A stretch of 64,000 nucleotides of DNA from CAWGCE01 sp964480915 (GTDB lineage Bacteria > Planctomycetota > Planctomycetia > Pirellulales > Pirellulaceae): NCBI GenBank assembly GCA_964480915.1, contig CAYZRS010000014.1, positions 1-64,000 on the forward strand, written 5' to 3'. This document shows, piece after piece, positions 25,764 through 34,112 of the stretch; position 1 is the first letter of the stretch, and each line of letters starts with the position of its first letter. The notes beneath the pieces were generated by a model. The model was not told where the DNA came from. It worked only from the letters and a program-made list of their open reading frames with translations, and ran no database searches. The translations under genes and the position numbers were made by a program.

Positions 25764-27274
25764 TGAGTGGGCTCCGCTGGAAGTTTTGCATCTGGATTCC
25801 AGTTACCGTTCACATGGACATCGACCATGGGGCGGTAAGTGGTTCTCCTTGGCGACTGACCGCGGATTTTGGTTGAGGAACCGCTGGCAACTTTGATTTC
25901 ACTCGGATCGGGCGCTTTCACGACAATTTCGGGTGACACGCCCTGTGCCGGATCATGAAGAAACAACTGAGACGACTGCAGCCGACGTTCGCTTGACTTC
26001 AACTCACGCACGTCGACGATATCACCCGGCTTGATGGACAGACGATTGAGGACGACGCTTCGTTTCGTATGCGCGTATTCGCCATCAATGTTGACGATGA
26101 TCCGTCCCACTCGGAACTGCTGACCTTCGTTGATCTGGTAAACCAGGTCTAGTTGGCCCGGCTCTTCCAGAAAACTTGGTTTCACGTCGATGTTCGAAGT
26201 GATATAGCCATGGCTGCCGTATAGGTCACGCATCGTTTTCAGGTCGCGTCGCAGCGAGGCGACGTTGTAGTACTCGCCCTTCTTAATCTCTAGCCGGCGC
26301 TGAAGATCTTCCTGTTCGTAGCGTTCGTTGCCGATGAATTTGATATCACGGATACGATATCGGGGCCCTTCATCAATGACAAATTTCACTTGTGCCCAGG
26401 TCTGTTCTTCGTTCGCTTCGACTTCACGGCCGACACGAGCACCAAAGAAACCCAGGCTGCGATAGTAGGACGTCAGGCGAACGACGTCTTGGTCGAGCGT
26501 TTCGCGATTCAGCTTGCCGCCCATCAGGTAAAGAATGCCCGGCTTGGAATCGATCTGTGTCTTCAGTCGCGCAGAAGTGGCAATCGTATTGCCCACGAAT
26601 GAAGTTTTTTGGATCCGCATGACGGAGCCTTCATTGATTTGGTAGGCAACCCCGCGATGACTGGGGTCGGTCCCTTCGATCACGGTCACCTGAGCGTCGT
26701 TGAAGCCGCGTTCGAGGTAAAGGTTTTGCAAACGGCGTTTGCCTTCTTCGACCGAATAGCGATTTAGCGGTCCGCCGGTTTTTAGAGCGACCGCTTCCAG
26801 TAAGGCTTTGTCTTTCACCTTGGCGTTGCCAACAAATCTTACGTGCTGAATCAGCGGGCGTTCGAAGACTTGGAAAGTCACGACCACTCCGTCGGGCGAT
26901 TCTTTCTTGAACGTTTTCACGTCACGAAACAGGCCGGAACCAATCAGCGTTCGGACATCTTTTTCGACCTGATCGGCGTTGTAAATTCGTCCTTGCCGCG
27001 TTTGCAGCATGCTGCGCAGCTGCCCTTCGCTCACTTGTTGGTTCCCGATGAGCTTCACGTCCAGCAGCGGAATCTGTTCCTTGGGGCCGAAGACTGGCAA
27101 GCGAGGCGGCGGAGGCGGGTCCTTTTTGAGCGGTCCTCCTCCAGAACCACCGAAAGCGCCGGAAGTTCCCGATTGAGCATTCACGGGTGTCGCCAACGCA
27201 AGGCAACAAAGCAAAGCGCAAGCGCAGCCCTGAAGCAAAAGATCGTCAATGCAGCGCGGTCGCGTCTGTGGCAT
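25760..27274 (-). CDS. POTRA-domain periplasmic protein (BamA N-terminal half)
   Basis: A 504-residue exported protein made of a signal peptide (to about residue 33), a Gly/Pro-rich spacer and five POTRA repeats (about 65-450) of the BamA type; for example, LIQHVRFVGNAKVKDKALLE is the start of one repeat. POTRA domains bind unfolded outer-membrane proteins in the periplasm. It has no beta-barrel: the sequence ends after the helices of the fifth repeat with a Lys/Pro/Arg-rich tail. The barrel is encoded by the next gene, which overlaps by four bases. The alternative of one gene broken by frameshift is unlikely, because the next gene brings its own ribosome site, start codon and lipobox. Confidence 0.88.
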   Translation of the reverse strand: MPQTRPRCIDDLLLQGCACALLCCLALATPVNAQSGTSGAFGGSGGGPLKKDPPPPPRLPVFGPKEQIPLLDVKLIGNQQVSEGQLRSMLQTRQGRIYNADQVEKDVRTLIGSGLFRDVKTFKKESPDGVVVTFQVFERPLIQHVRFVGNAKVKDKALLEAVALKTGGPLNRYSVEEGKRRLQNLYLERGFNDAQVTVIEGTDPSHRGVAYQINEGSVMRIQKTSFVGNTIATSARLKTQIDSKPGILYLMGGKLNRETLDQDVVRLTSYYRSLGFFGARVGREVEANEEQTWAQVKFVIDEGPRYRIRDIKFIGNERYEQEDLQRRLEIKKGEYYNVASLRRDLKTMRDLYGSHGYITSNIDVKPSFLEEPGQLDLVYQINEGQQFRVGRIIVNIDGEYAHTKRSVVLNRLSIKPGDIVDVRELKSSERRLQSSQLFLHDPAQGVSPEIVVKAPDPSEIKVASGSSTKIRGQSPRRTTYRPMVDVHVNGNWNPDAKLPAEPTQ

Positions 27275-27606
27275 ACAAATTACGAGGAGAAAAGGAAAAG
27301 GAGGTCACCAACACCACGATGCCGACAATTCGGCTCATTGATTTGGTCGCGTAGAAATACTAGATGCCCGGTCGGGCGGCAAGATTGCTTTTGCAAAAGC
27401 GCCGTTTCATGCATGCAGCGCCGGCACAATCGAGTGGCGATACTGAGATCGTTCGCCACAACCCAACGCCGTCATGGCAATTCGAAGCTGACACCGTCGC
27501 CGTTTGGAACTTCTGGACCTCGCGGTGCCAGCAAGCCGGCAGCGTCAGAGTTTCGGTTTGAAGGCGGGGCCTTAGCCAGCACTTAAACACTGAAACACTG
27601 AAACAC
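27275..27606. other. Intergenic region with AAACACTG tandem repeat
   Basis: There is no supportable gene between the dnaB stop and the POTRA gene start. At about 27585-27607, adjoining the dnaB stop, AAACACTG is repeated twice and followed by AAACACTT. A short plus-strand frame (27364-27561) has no ribosome site and protein-unlike composition. Confidence 0.5.
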
Positions 27607-29040
27607 TTAGAATGGGTCGTCGTTGACGCTGAATTGTTCTGATTCGTCGTAAGCTCGATTGGCGGCTGTCTTGAAGCGAGTGAAGTTGGCTTCCCAGACC
27701 AGTGGCACGTCTTCGACCGGCCCGTTTCGTTGTTTGGCGACGATGATCTCGGCTCGACCTGCCAAGTCCTGTCGATCTTCGCCACGGTGATAATACTCTT
27801 CGCGATGGACAAACATGACGACATCGGCGTCCTGCTCGATCGCTCCCGATTCTCGCAAGTGACTTAGGCGGGGCCGGTTGTCCTTCGCCGCCTCGGTTTG
27901 ACGGTTAAGCTGCGAAAGGCAGAGGACGGGAAGTTTAAGTTCGCGAGCCATCTCTTTCAAACGGCGAGCCATCTTGGCTACCTGTTCCTGACGTGGATCG
28001 CGTGGGTTGTCGGGCTCAATGAGCTGCAAGTAGTCGATCACGATCAAGCCGAGGCCGCATTGCCGCTTGATGCGTCGTGCTTCCGCCGCAATTTCGACCA
28101 CCGTTCTTGTAGGAGAGTCATCGACGAAGAGCTTCGCTTCACTGATCTCTCCCGCTTTTGATAGCAGTCGCTTTCGTTCGTCTTGCGTGACCGTGCCGTT
28201 CCGTACCTTCTTGCTGTCGACGCGTGCCGCCGAGCAGAGCATCCGATCCCCCAGCTCTTCCGACGACATTTCCAAACTGACGAACAGGACTGGGACGCTC
28301 GAACCGACCGCCACGTTTTCGGCGATGTTCAGCGCGAAGGCCGTTTTTCCCATACTCGGACGAGCCGCCAAAATGATCAGCTCGGAATTGTGCAAACCGC
28401 CCAGGATTTTGTCGAGATCCTCATAACCGGTCGAAGTCGAGTTGTTGAATGACTCGCCTTTCATCCGCGCATCGAGTCGATCGAGCGCTCGGTGCATCAT
28501 GTCTTCGAAGCTGACGACCGAGTGCGAGCTGCGATTTTCTAGGATCGCAAAGATGCTCTGTTCGGCCTTGTCCACAAGTTCTCGAGTCGAGTGTGGTGCA
28601 TCGTAGGCTTGATTCAAGATGTTCGAACCCGCATCGATCAATTCACGGCGCATGGCATAGTCGCGAATGGTCTCGGCATAACGAGATGCATTCATGGCAT
28701 GCGGCGTGGCCTCGAGGAGCTTCGCCAGATAGCTCGGCCCGCCGACCTGTTCGAGCACCCCTTTGACTTTCAACGTTTCGACGAGAATGGGCAAATCGAG
28801 TCGCCCTTCCGAGGTCAGCTCGGCCATGTCTTCGAAGATCTGAGCGTGCGCGGCGTCGTAGAAGTCGGCGGCCCGGAGGATCAACGTCACGTCATCAATC
28901 ACACGTGGGTCGAGCAAGATACTGCCCAGCAGCAGTCGTTCCATTTCAACGCTACCGGGTTGCTGACGCTGAAGAAGGTCACTGCCGGCATCGGCACGTC
29001 GCGTCCGACTGGCGCTCGAATTGGAAGAAGTGGTAGACAT
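27607..29040 (-). CDS. dnaB: Replicative DNA helicase
   Basis: The hexameric helicase that unwinds DNA 5' to 3' at the replication fork; 477 residues. The N-terminal DnaB domain (about 30-130; SVEMERLLLGSILLDPRVID) is followed by the RecA-like ATPase with Walker A ARPSMGKTAFAL, the Walker B region GLIVIDYLQLI, and the arginine-finger region near VAKQRNGP. ATG 29040 has GGAGG nine bases upstream; the 39 codons before it (to 29157) are not conserved-looking. No intein is present. It is the last gene of the minus-strand run ctc, pth, rpsF, ssb, rplI, dnaB, separated from rplI by a terminator-like hairpin, so it may also have its own promoter. Confidence 0.96.
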   Translation of the reverse strand: MSTTSSNSSASRTRRADAGSDLLQRQQPGSVEMERLLLGSILLDPRVIDDVTLILRAADFYDAAHAQIFEDMAELTSEGRLDLPILVETLKVKGVLEQVGGPSYLAKLLEATPHAMNASRYAETIRDYAMRRELIDAGSNILNQAYDAPHSTRELVDKAEQSIFAILENRSSHSVVSFEDMMHRALDRLDARMKGESFNNSTSTGYEDLDKILGGLHNSELIILAARPSMGKTAFALNIAENVAVGSSVPVLFVSLEMSSEELGDRMLCSAARVDSKKVRNGTVTQDERKRLLSKAGEISEAKLFVDDSPTRTVVEIAAEARRIKRQCGLGLIVIDYLQLIEPDNPRDPRQEQVAKMARRLKEMARELKLPVLCLSQLNRQTEAAKDNRPRLSHLRESGAIEQDADVVMFVHREEYYHRGEDRQDLAGRAEIIVAKQRNGPVEDVPLVWEANFTRFKTAANRAYDESEQFSVNDDPF

Positions 29041-29134
29041 GAAAAGGGCCTCCTTGTTGCCCACAGCGCCAAAGCGACTGACTTGCAGTGAAACGTTGTA
29101 CCGGCGCGGCGCGACTTTGAGTACGTGGCCGGTG

Positions 29135-29176
29135 CAAAAAAACGGGCTCAACCCCAATAGGAGTCGAGCCGTTTGA
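29135..29176 (-). terminator. Terminator-like hairpin between rplI and dnaB
   Basis: On the minus strand AACGGCTCGACTCC pairs, with one bulge, with GGGGTTGAGCCCGTT, followed by a run of seven T. It probably lowers read-through from rplI into dnaB. Confidence 0.6.
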
Positions 29177-29271
29177 ATAAAATGCGTCGTTTGCGTAGTG
29201 GATAACCTGTTGGCTATCTGTCGGTTCCTATTGGTCGCTTCTTCACCGGATAGTTACCGGCAATCGACCGA

Positions 29272-29838
29272 CTAGCTCTCGGAAGTATCCTTCGCCACGG
29301 CCGGCACGACCCAGACCTTCAATTCGGTTTCCACCTGCGAGTGCAGCTGAACCTTGACCGTATAGAGTCCCAGTTCCTTGAGAGGACCTTCGAGCTTCAT
29401 TTGGTCTTCGCTGAGCGTGAAATTCTGCTGCTTGAGTGCGGCGACGATCTCTGCGGCACCGACACTGCCGTACAGTTGGCCTTCGTCGGTTGCGTTGGCT
29501 TCGATCGTAACGCTTTGCTTGCCAATTTCGTTGGCTTGATCGCGGAGCGTCTTGAGGCGAGCCTTTTCGACTTCTTGCAGCTTGGCCTTGTGCTTTTCGA
29601 CCATGCGCTTGTGATGCTCACTCGCGACCGTTGCCAGACCCTGCGGCAAAAGGTAATTGAAGGCGTACCCGCGTTTCACTTCGACGACATCGCCCTGGTT
29701 GCCGAGGTGCTCGATCGTTTGGATGAGCAGTAATTCGACGCCGCCGTTGGGGCCTTGTGCCAAGCGCTTGGGGCGTTTCGTGCCCATTCCACGATGTCGT
29801 GAGCGGCGTACCGATTTTTGTTTTGGGGTGGCAGTCAT
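29272..29838 (-). CDS. rplI: 50S ribosomal protein L9 with basic N-terminal extension
   Basis: L9, a two-domain protein of the large subunit near the L1 stalk. The L9 N-domain is recognised from VELLLIQTIEHLGNQGDVVE and GYAFNYLLPQGLA; the C-domain ends in ETELKVWVVP. The protein is 188 residues instead of about 150 because some 35 basic residues precede the usual start (SVRRSRHRGMGTKRPKRLAQ). No closer start codon exists at the conserved beginning (it is GTC), so the extension, or at least the 17-residue-shorter form from an internal ATG, is real. Between ssb and rplI there is no rpsR, which usually sits there. Confidence 0.95.
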   Translation of the reverse strand: MTATPKQKSVRRSRHRGMGTKRPKRLAQGPNGGVELLLIQTIEHLGNQGDVVEVKRGYAFNYLLPQGLATVASEHHKRMVEKHKAKLQEVEKARLKTLRDQANEIGKQSVTIEANATDEGQLYGSVGAAEIVAALKQQNFTLSEDQMKLEGPLKELGLYTVKVQLHSQVETELKVWVVPAVAKDTSES

Positions 29839-29885
29839 AACTACACTTTCAAGTCTATGAATTCAGATTCGATTTTTGTGTTTGC

Positions 29886-30338
29886 TTAGAACGGGATGTC
29901 GTCATTGCTTGGCGGTGCTGGGCTGGAACTGTACGACGCCGATTCGCTGTATTCGTTACTGCTTTTGCTAGGAGCAGAACCTCCACCGCGGGGGCCACCG
30001 CCTCCGCCGCCACGTCCGCCAAGCATCTGCATTTTTTCGCAAATGACTTTTAGCTTCGATCGCTTTTGGCCGTCCTTTTCCCAAGATTCTTGCTTCAGCC
30101 GACCTTCGACCAACATCGGCGAACCTTTGCTGAGATATTCACTCGCAACCTCTGCCGTGCGACCCCACAATGTCACGTCGACGAAAGAAGTCTCTTCAAT
30201 CCACTCACCATTGGGCGATTTGCGGCGATCGTTGACAGCCAAAGCAATATCTGCCACGGCACTTCCCGAGTTCAAATGCCGCAATTCAACGTCACGGGTT
30301 AAATTTCCTACCAAAATCACTCGGTTGTAGCTGGCCAT
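29886..30338 (-). CDS. ssb: Single-stranded DNA-binding protein
   Basis: Coats single-stranded DNA in replication and repair; 150 residues. The OB fold (1-110) starts MASYNRVILVGNLTRDVELR. A Gly-rich linker follows, then a Ser/Pro-rich tail ending DDIPF, the acidic tip that recruits partner proteins. ATG 30338 has GGAGAG eight bases upstream; the longer frame to 30398 is not needed. It lies between rpsF and rplI, the common order. Confidence 0.96.
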   Translation of the reverse strand: MASYNRVILVGNLTRDVELRHLNSGSAVADIALAVNDRRKSPNGEWIEETSFVDVTLWGRTAEVASEYLSKGSPMLVEGRLKQESWEKDGQKRSKLKVICEKMQMLGGRGGGGGGPRGGGSAPSKSSNEYSESASYSSSPAPPSNDDIPF

Positions 30339-30495
30339 TATATTTCTCTCCGTGCGTATCCTGGCGAACGCGCCGCGTCCGCTATCCTTCGTGTTCAACT
30401 AGTGAACAAATGTTCCCCAACATTTTCACAACGTACCAAACGTCCTTACCGTCCGCAACCAAATTCATGGTATGGACGAAAACAAGGCGATTTGG

Positions 30496-30924
30496 CTATT
30501 TCGTCGCGGCTGCGGCCGCTTCTTCTTTCGCTTCGGCAGGGGCTGCGTCGCCGTCAGCTTTCTTTTCCTCAGCCTTGGGTGCTTCGGTCTTGGCTGTGCC
30601 TTTCGCGTGCGAAATCATCGCATCGATCAGGCGTGGCTCGACCGCCAGCACCAAGTTGCGGATCACGTCATTGTTCAATTGGGCGGCTCGATTCAGCTCC
30701 TTGAGCTTCGATCCTTCCATCCGGAAATAGGTGATCCAATAGACGCCCTTGCGGCTGCGTCCCATTTGGTAGGCCAGCTTCTGCTCAGCCCACATCCGGC
30801 TGACTTCGATTTTGCCGCCACATTTTTCGATCATTTCGCCAATCTTGCCCGACACACCACCCGGGTCGCGGGCGTAGCGGTTGGAATCCAGCAGGAACAT
30901 TCCCTCGTAAACACGTTCAGCCAA
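30496..30924 (-). CDS. rpsF: 30S ribosomal protein S6 with Ala/Glu/Lys tail
   Basis: Small-subunit protein S6 (normally partner of S18); 142 residues. The S6 fold covers about 1-100 (VYEGMFLLDSN at the start, then LAYQMGRSRKGVYWITYF). The last 35 residues are an Ala/Glu/Lys-rich tail. The start codon is TTG at 30924-30922, with GGAG seven bases upstream; no ATG is available nearer than Met9. The start is 12 bases after the pth stop on the same strand. rpsR is not in this cluster. Confidence 0.95.
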   Translation of the reverse strand: MAERVYEGMFLLDSNRYARDPGGVSGKIGEMIEKCGGKIEVSRMWAEQKLAYQMGRSRKGVYWITYFRMEGSKLKELNRAAQLNNDVIRNLVLAVEPRLIDAMISHAKGTAKTEAPKAEEKKADGDAAPAEAKEEAAAAATK

Positions 30925-30936
30925 AATTAACTCCTC

Positions 30937-31629
30937 TTAATCGTTTTTCGGTTCGTTGTGATGGGGTGATTTGTCTTTGGTCAGGGCTTCGCTTACCGGC
31001 TCGGTCCGTTCCGCTTCTTTTGCTTTGGCCTTCGGGGCCTTCTTCTGTTTCTTCTCAGGCTTGGCATTAAAGGTGTTCATGCAGTGAGTCGTCCCATGAC
31101 GAACCCACTCATCAATTCCCTGCACTGCCTTGGTGACGGCATCTGCCATCCCGTGTTGTTCGTCTGCGCTAAATTTGGAGAGCACGTAATCGGCGACATC
31201 CCATTGGGGTGGCGCCGCACCGACTCCCATCCTTAGCCGTGGAACATCCTGCGTCCCTAGACGCCTGAGGATGTCCGCTAATCCTTTTTGACCGCCGGCC
31301 GACCCCCGCGCTCGAAAGCGAAGCCGAGCCAAAGGTAGGTTGATGTCATCGCAAACGACGAGAACATCTTCCGGATCGATCTTAAAAAACTGGGTTGCCG
31401 GCTGTACCGACTCGCCACTCAAATTCATATACGTGTGCGGAATGAGCAGGATAGCCGCTTCGCCACCGATGCTTGTTTCGCAGTACTCGCCCTTAAACTT
31501 CGTGCGCCAGTGGATGCTGCCACCCACCGAGCATTTCTTCGCAAGTTCCAGGACGACGTCGAATCCGACGTTGTGTCGTGTGCCTTGGTATTTTCGTCCT
31601 GGGTTCCCAAGACCCACGATTAATTTCAT
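30937..31629 (-). CDS. pth: Peptidyl-tRNA hydrolase
   Basis: Releases tRNA from peptidyl-tRNAs dropped by the ribosome; 230 residues. The catalytic core is residues 1-190, with GLGNPGRKYQGTRHNVGFD carrying the conserved Asn and catalytic His, then THTYMNLSGESV-like and VCDDINLPLARLRFRARGSA elements. A Lys/Ala/Glu-rich tail of about 40 residues follows, unusual for Pth but matching the tails on S6 and L25 next to it. It starts 40 bases after the ctc stop and ends 12 bases before rpsF. Confidence 0.96.
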   Translation of the reverse strand: MKLIVGLGNPGRKYQGTRHNVGFDVVLELAKKCSVGGSIHWRTKFKGEYCETSIGGEAAILLIPHTYMNLSGESVQPATQFFKIDPEDVLVVCDDINLPLARLRFRARGSAGGQKGLADILRRLGTQDVPRLRMGVGAAPPQWDVADYVLSKFSADEQHGMADAVTKAVQGIDEWVRHGTTHCMNTFNAKPEKKQKKAPKAKAKEAERTEPVSEALTKDKSPHHNEPKND

Positions 31630-31668
31630 CTCTATCCAGCATCCTTGTCCGCACCAAACAGCGTGGAA

Positions 31669-32298
31669 TTAGCTGGCCTCGCCTTCTTCCGGTTTGCCAC
31701 CGATGACTTCTGGTTCCGCACCGGTCGCAGCTGCCGTATCTTCTTCCTCTTCGCGAGCGACGTGCACCGTGCATGTGGCAACCGGTGTCGCCCCATCGGT
31801 GACGAGCTTCGCACCGTCAGGCAGAACAACGTCGGCCGCCGTGATGGTGGCGTCGAGTTCCAATTCATTAATGCTGACGGTCAGTTCTTCTGGAATCGAG
31901 ATGACTGGGCAGTCAATTTCTAAAGCGCGAGTCAATTGATCGACCGATCCGCCCATCTTCGTTCCGGGGGCACTACCACGGAGCACGATGCTCAATTCGA
32001 CCTGCGTCGATTCGGATTTGTCGACACGCGTAAAGTCGACGTGCAACAGACCGGTACCAAAAGCGTCCCACTGAACTTCTTTCAGCAAGGCCGATTCTGA
32101 CAGGGCACCTTCGAGCTGGACTAAGTGGGCTCGGTGACGCAAAGCGTTCATCATCTGATCGGTTGGAATGGTGATCGCGACGGTTTCCCCACCGTGACCA
32201 TAGATGACCGCGGGCGTCTTTCCGGCGGCTCGCAAACGTTTGGCAATTTGCGATCCGTACTGCTCACGCTTCTCTGTTTGGATTGTTTCCGTCGACAC
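31669..32298 (-). CDS. ctc: 50S ribosomal protein L25/general stress protein Ctc
   Basis: Binds 5S rRNA in the large subunit; 209 residues, the long Ctc form with the extra C-terminal beta domain (TL5/Ctc type). The N-domain is recognised from SQIAKRLRAAGKTPAVIYGH, and the C-domain from VELSIVLRGSAPGTKMGGSV. The tail is acidic (Glu-rich). The start is GTG 32298, with GAGG eleven bases upstream. In many bacteria prs precedes ctc directly; here prs lies 11.5 kb away with the polysaccharide locus between. Confidence 0.95.
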   Translation of the reverse strand: MSTETIQTEKREQYGSQIAKRLRAAGKTPAVIYGHGGETVAITIPTDQMMNALRHRAHLVQLEGALSESALLKEVQWDAFGTGLLHVDFTRVDKSESTQVELSIVLRGSAPGTKMGGSVDQLTRALEIDCPVISIPEELTVSINELELDATITAADVVLPDGAKLVTDGATPVATCTVHVAREEEEDTAAATGAEPEVIGGKPEEGEAS

Positions 32299-32602
32299 TT
32301 GATCATCCTCGATACAATTGCAGACCCGCTACGTTGCCGAGCTTCGACGACGCGATTCGGGTGGTTTGATTTGGCCGCACCAGTCCCGCACGAATTAGCG
32401 AGCTGGTCGAATCTCATATTCTGTCACCTCTGGCTTCAATATCAACCCCGGGTTGGCCCTAACATGCTGCCACAGAGCGATTTGTGCTCAGCGGCGGTCG
32501 TCTTGCTGTCCGTGAGGCCAAGGATTACTCTGACAACGTCGATTGGCGAAGATTTGCGGGCTTCTGAAGAGGATTTGGCCCCGCGGGAATTTGGGGTAAA
32601 CC
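32299..32602. other. Divergent intergenic region, ctc / GroES-like
   Basis: No gene is supported. It must hold the promoters for the minus-strand ctc-dnaB run and for the plus-strand GroES-like gene; no clear consensus promoter or CIRCE heat-shock element was recognised. It is the left boundary of the segment lying between ctc and prs. Confidence 0.4.
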
Positions 32603-32938
32603 ATGGCAAAAACGAAAAAAACGGTCTTTGAATACGTCGAGCCGATCGGGGCTCGTGTCGTCGTGCGGAAAGATGAGCCGAAACGAGAGACCAAGGGAGG
32701 CATCGCGCTGCCCGAAGCGGCCGAAATTCCAACGATCACCGGCCGAATCGTGACCGTTTCCAGCCAGGTGGCTCATGATGAGGACGTACCGCTCAAGCAA
32801 TACGATCGCATCCTGTTCCACCCCAAGAATGCGATTCCGGTCGATTTTGAACCCGACAATCAGCTGTTTGTCGTCCCGGTCGATGATGTTGTGGCCGTTT
32901 TTCGGCGCGACAATCCTAGCCGCAGCGACGACGCATGA
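32603..32938 (+). CDS. GroES-like (chaperonin 10) protein
   Basis: A 111-residue cpn10-family protein: EPIGARVVVRKDEPKRETKG forms the first strand and the start of the mobile loop, GGIALPEAAE the loop, and DRILFHPKNAIPVDFEPDNQ the later strands. GroES caps GroEL in protein folding. No groEL gene is adjacent, so it is likely an extra, unlinked copy whose partner is elsewhere. The mobile-loop residues differ from the usual GGIVLP only slightly. ATG 32603 follows a GGGGTAAACC stretch. Confidence 0.85.
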   Translation: MAKTKKTVFEYVEPIGARVVVRKDEPKRETKGGIALPEAAEIPTITGRIVTVSSQVAHDEDVPLKQYDRILFHPKNAIPVDFEPDNQLFVVPVDDVVAVFRRDNPSRSDDA

Positions 32939-33065
32939 CGCTCTCGTCGCGCTCATCCGATTCGATCGGGCTTTCGGTGTGGTCGCTCTGTCGGCCTCTC
33001 TGTCGGCCTTATTCGCTGTGAAATGGGCGGCTGCGACTTCCTGCCGGGTGCACGATCCCGGTGAC

Positions 33066-33071
33066 TATAAT
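33066..33071 (+). promoter_or_regulatory. Candidate -10 element before the polysaccharide locus
   Basis: A perfect TATAAT lies 50 bases before the GTG start of the glycosyltransferase at 33122. No good -35 is visible, so this is only a candidate. Confidence 0.3.
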
Positions 33072-33121
33072 CGGGGCATGGCCACACGCAGCACGGCCGC
33101 CCGATTGGACTGAGACACAAC

Positions 33122-33958
33122 GTGAACAACGCCAGCGCCCAAGATCAACTGGTATCGGTCATCATCTCGGCCTACAAACGCCACGACTACCTGGCGGTCA
33201 CGCTCCGTTCGATTCTTGCTCAAACGCACGCCAATCTTGAGGTTCTGGTCGTGGCCGACGGTCATGATCCGCTGATCGAGTCGCTGGTGCGCGATTTGGA
33301 AGATCCGCGAGTTGGCTATTACTTTACCGAGCACGCAGGTTTCCCGGCCGTTCCGCGCAATGAGGGACTCCGACGAGCGACCGGGCAGCTGCTGGCGTTT
33401 TGCGATGACGACGATCTTTGGGATGCGACGAAGCTCGAAGTGCAGATTCCGGTCCTGCTGGCAGGCAACTACGGCATGTGCACGACCGATTTTCGCTATG
33501 TCGACCAAGATGGCCAAGCACTACCGGACGAGGATTGGCACGCGAAGTACTTCGGCGAAATCGACTGGAAGATGTTGTTTCATTCGATGGGGTTCGTTTG
33601 CAACGCGGCCGTTCTGTTTAGTCGCGAGGTTTACGAACGGGTGGGTGAGCTGAACGAGGATCCGCAACTGCGAGCGCATGAAGATACTGAGTATTGGCTG
33701 CGCGTTTTACATGCAGCCAATGGATACTTCATTCCGCAGCAGTTGGTTTCTTACCGCGTCCACCAAGGCAGCATCCAGAAGAACAGCGCTTGGCGCGTCT
33801 TTCAAAGCCGCGTTGTCTTCCATCGGAGTTTGCGGCGAACGTTGCCCATAACACACAACGATTACTGGCGGAAATATGCCAAACTCTGGTTTCACCTGCT
33901 GTGCGATGGTTGGTCACCGGCGAAGCGTCTGCTGAAACGGATGCAGTCCCGCGGCTGA
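33122..33958 (+). CDS. Glycosyltransferase family 2 (GT-A)
   Basis: A 278-residue GT-A glycosyltransferase. It opens with the nucleotide-binding strand VSVIISAYKRHDYLAVTLRS, the acidic DDDDLW (about residues 99-104) is the DxD metal site, and EDTEYWLRVLHA supplies the catalytic-base region. There are no membrane segments. The start is GTG. It is the first gene of the plus-strand polysaccharide cluster, 154 bases before wzz, and probably adds a sugar to the repeat unit on its lipid carrier. Donor sugar unknown. Confidence 0.88.
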   Translation: MNNASAQDQLVSVIISAYKRHDYLAVTLRSILAQTHANLEVLVVADGHDPLIESLVRDLEDPRVGYYFTEHAGFPAVPRNEGLRRATGQLLAFCDDDDLWDATKLEVQIPVLLAGNYGMCTTDFRYVDQDGQALPDEDWHAKYFGEIDWKMLFHSMGFVCNAAVLFSREVYERVGELNEDPQLRAHEDTEYWLRVLHAANGYFIPQQLVSYRVHQGSIQKNSAWRVFQSRVVFHRSLRRTLPITHNDYWRKYAKLWFHLLCDGWSPAKRLLKRMQSRG

Positions 33959-34112
33959 CCGCCGGCAATGTCGATCCAGTTGCCCTAGATTCAAGAGGAA
34001 TGGCGGGAATTACCCGCATTTCGACCCTAGTTCATCGCGATTTCGCCAATTATATTAGGGGATTGCTTTTCACTTCCTAGTTGTATCCAGCTGGACAAGG
34101 CCCCGTCGTCGC

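Noticed and set aside
25755..25770. Frameshift splitting a single bamA gene
   Set aside because: The second frame has its own GGAG site, start codon, lipoprotein signal and long linker, none of which would exist inside one intact BamA.
27364..27561. Small plus-strand gene between the POTRA gene and dnaB
   Set aside because: No ribosome site, mixed composition, and the frame lies in a gap with simple repeats.
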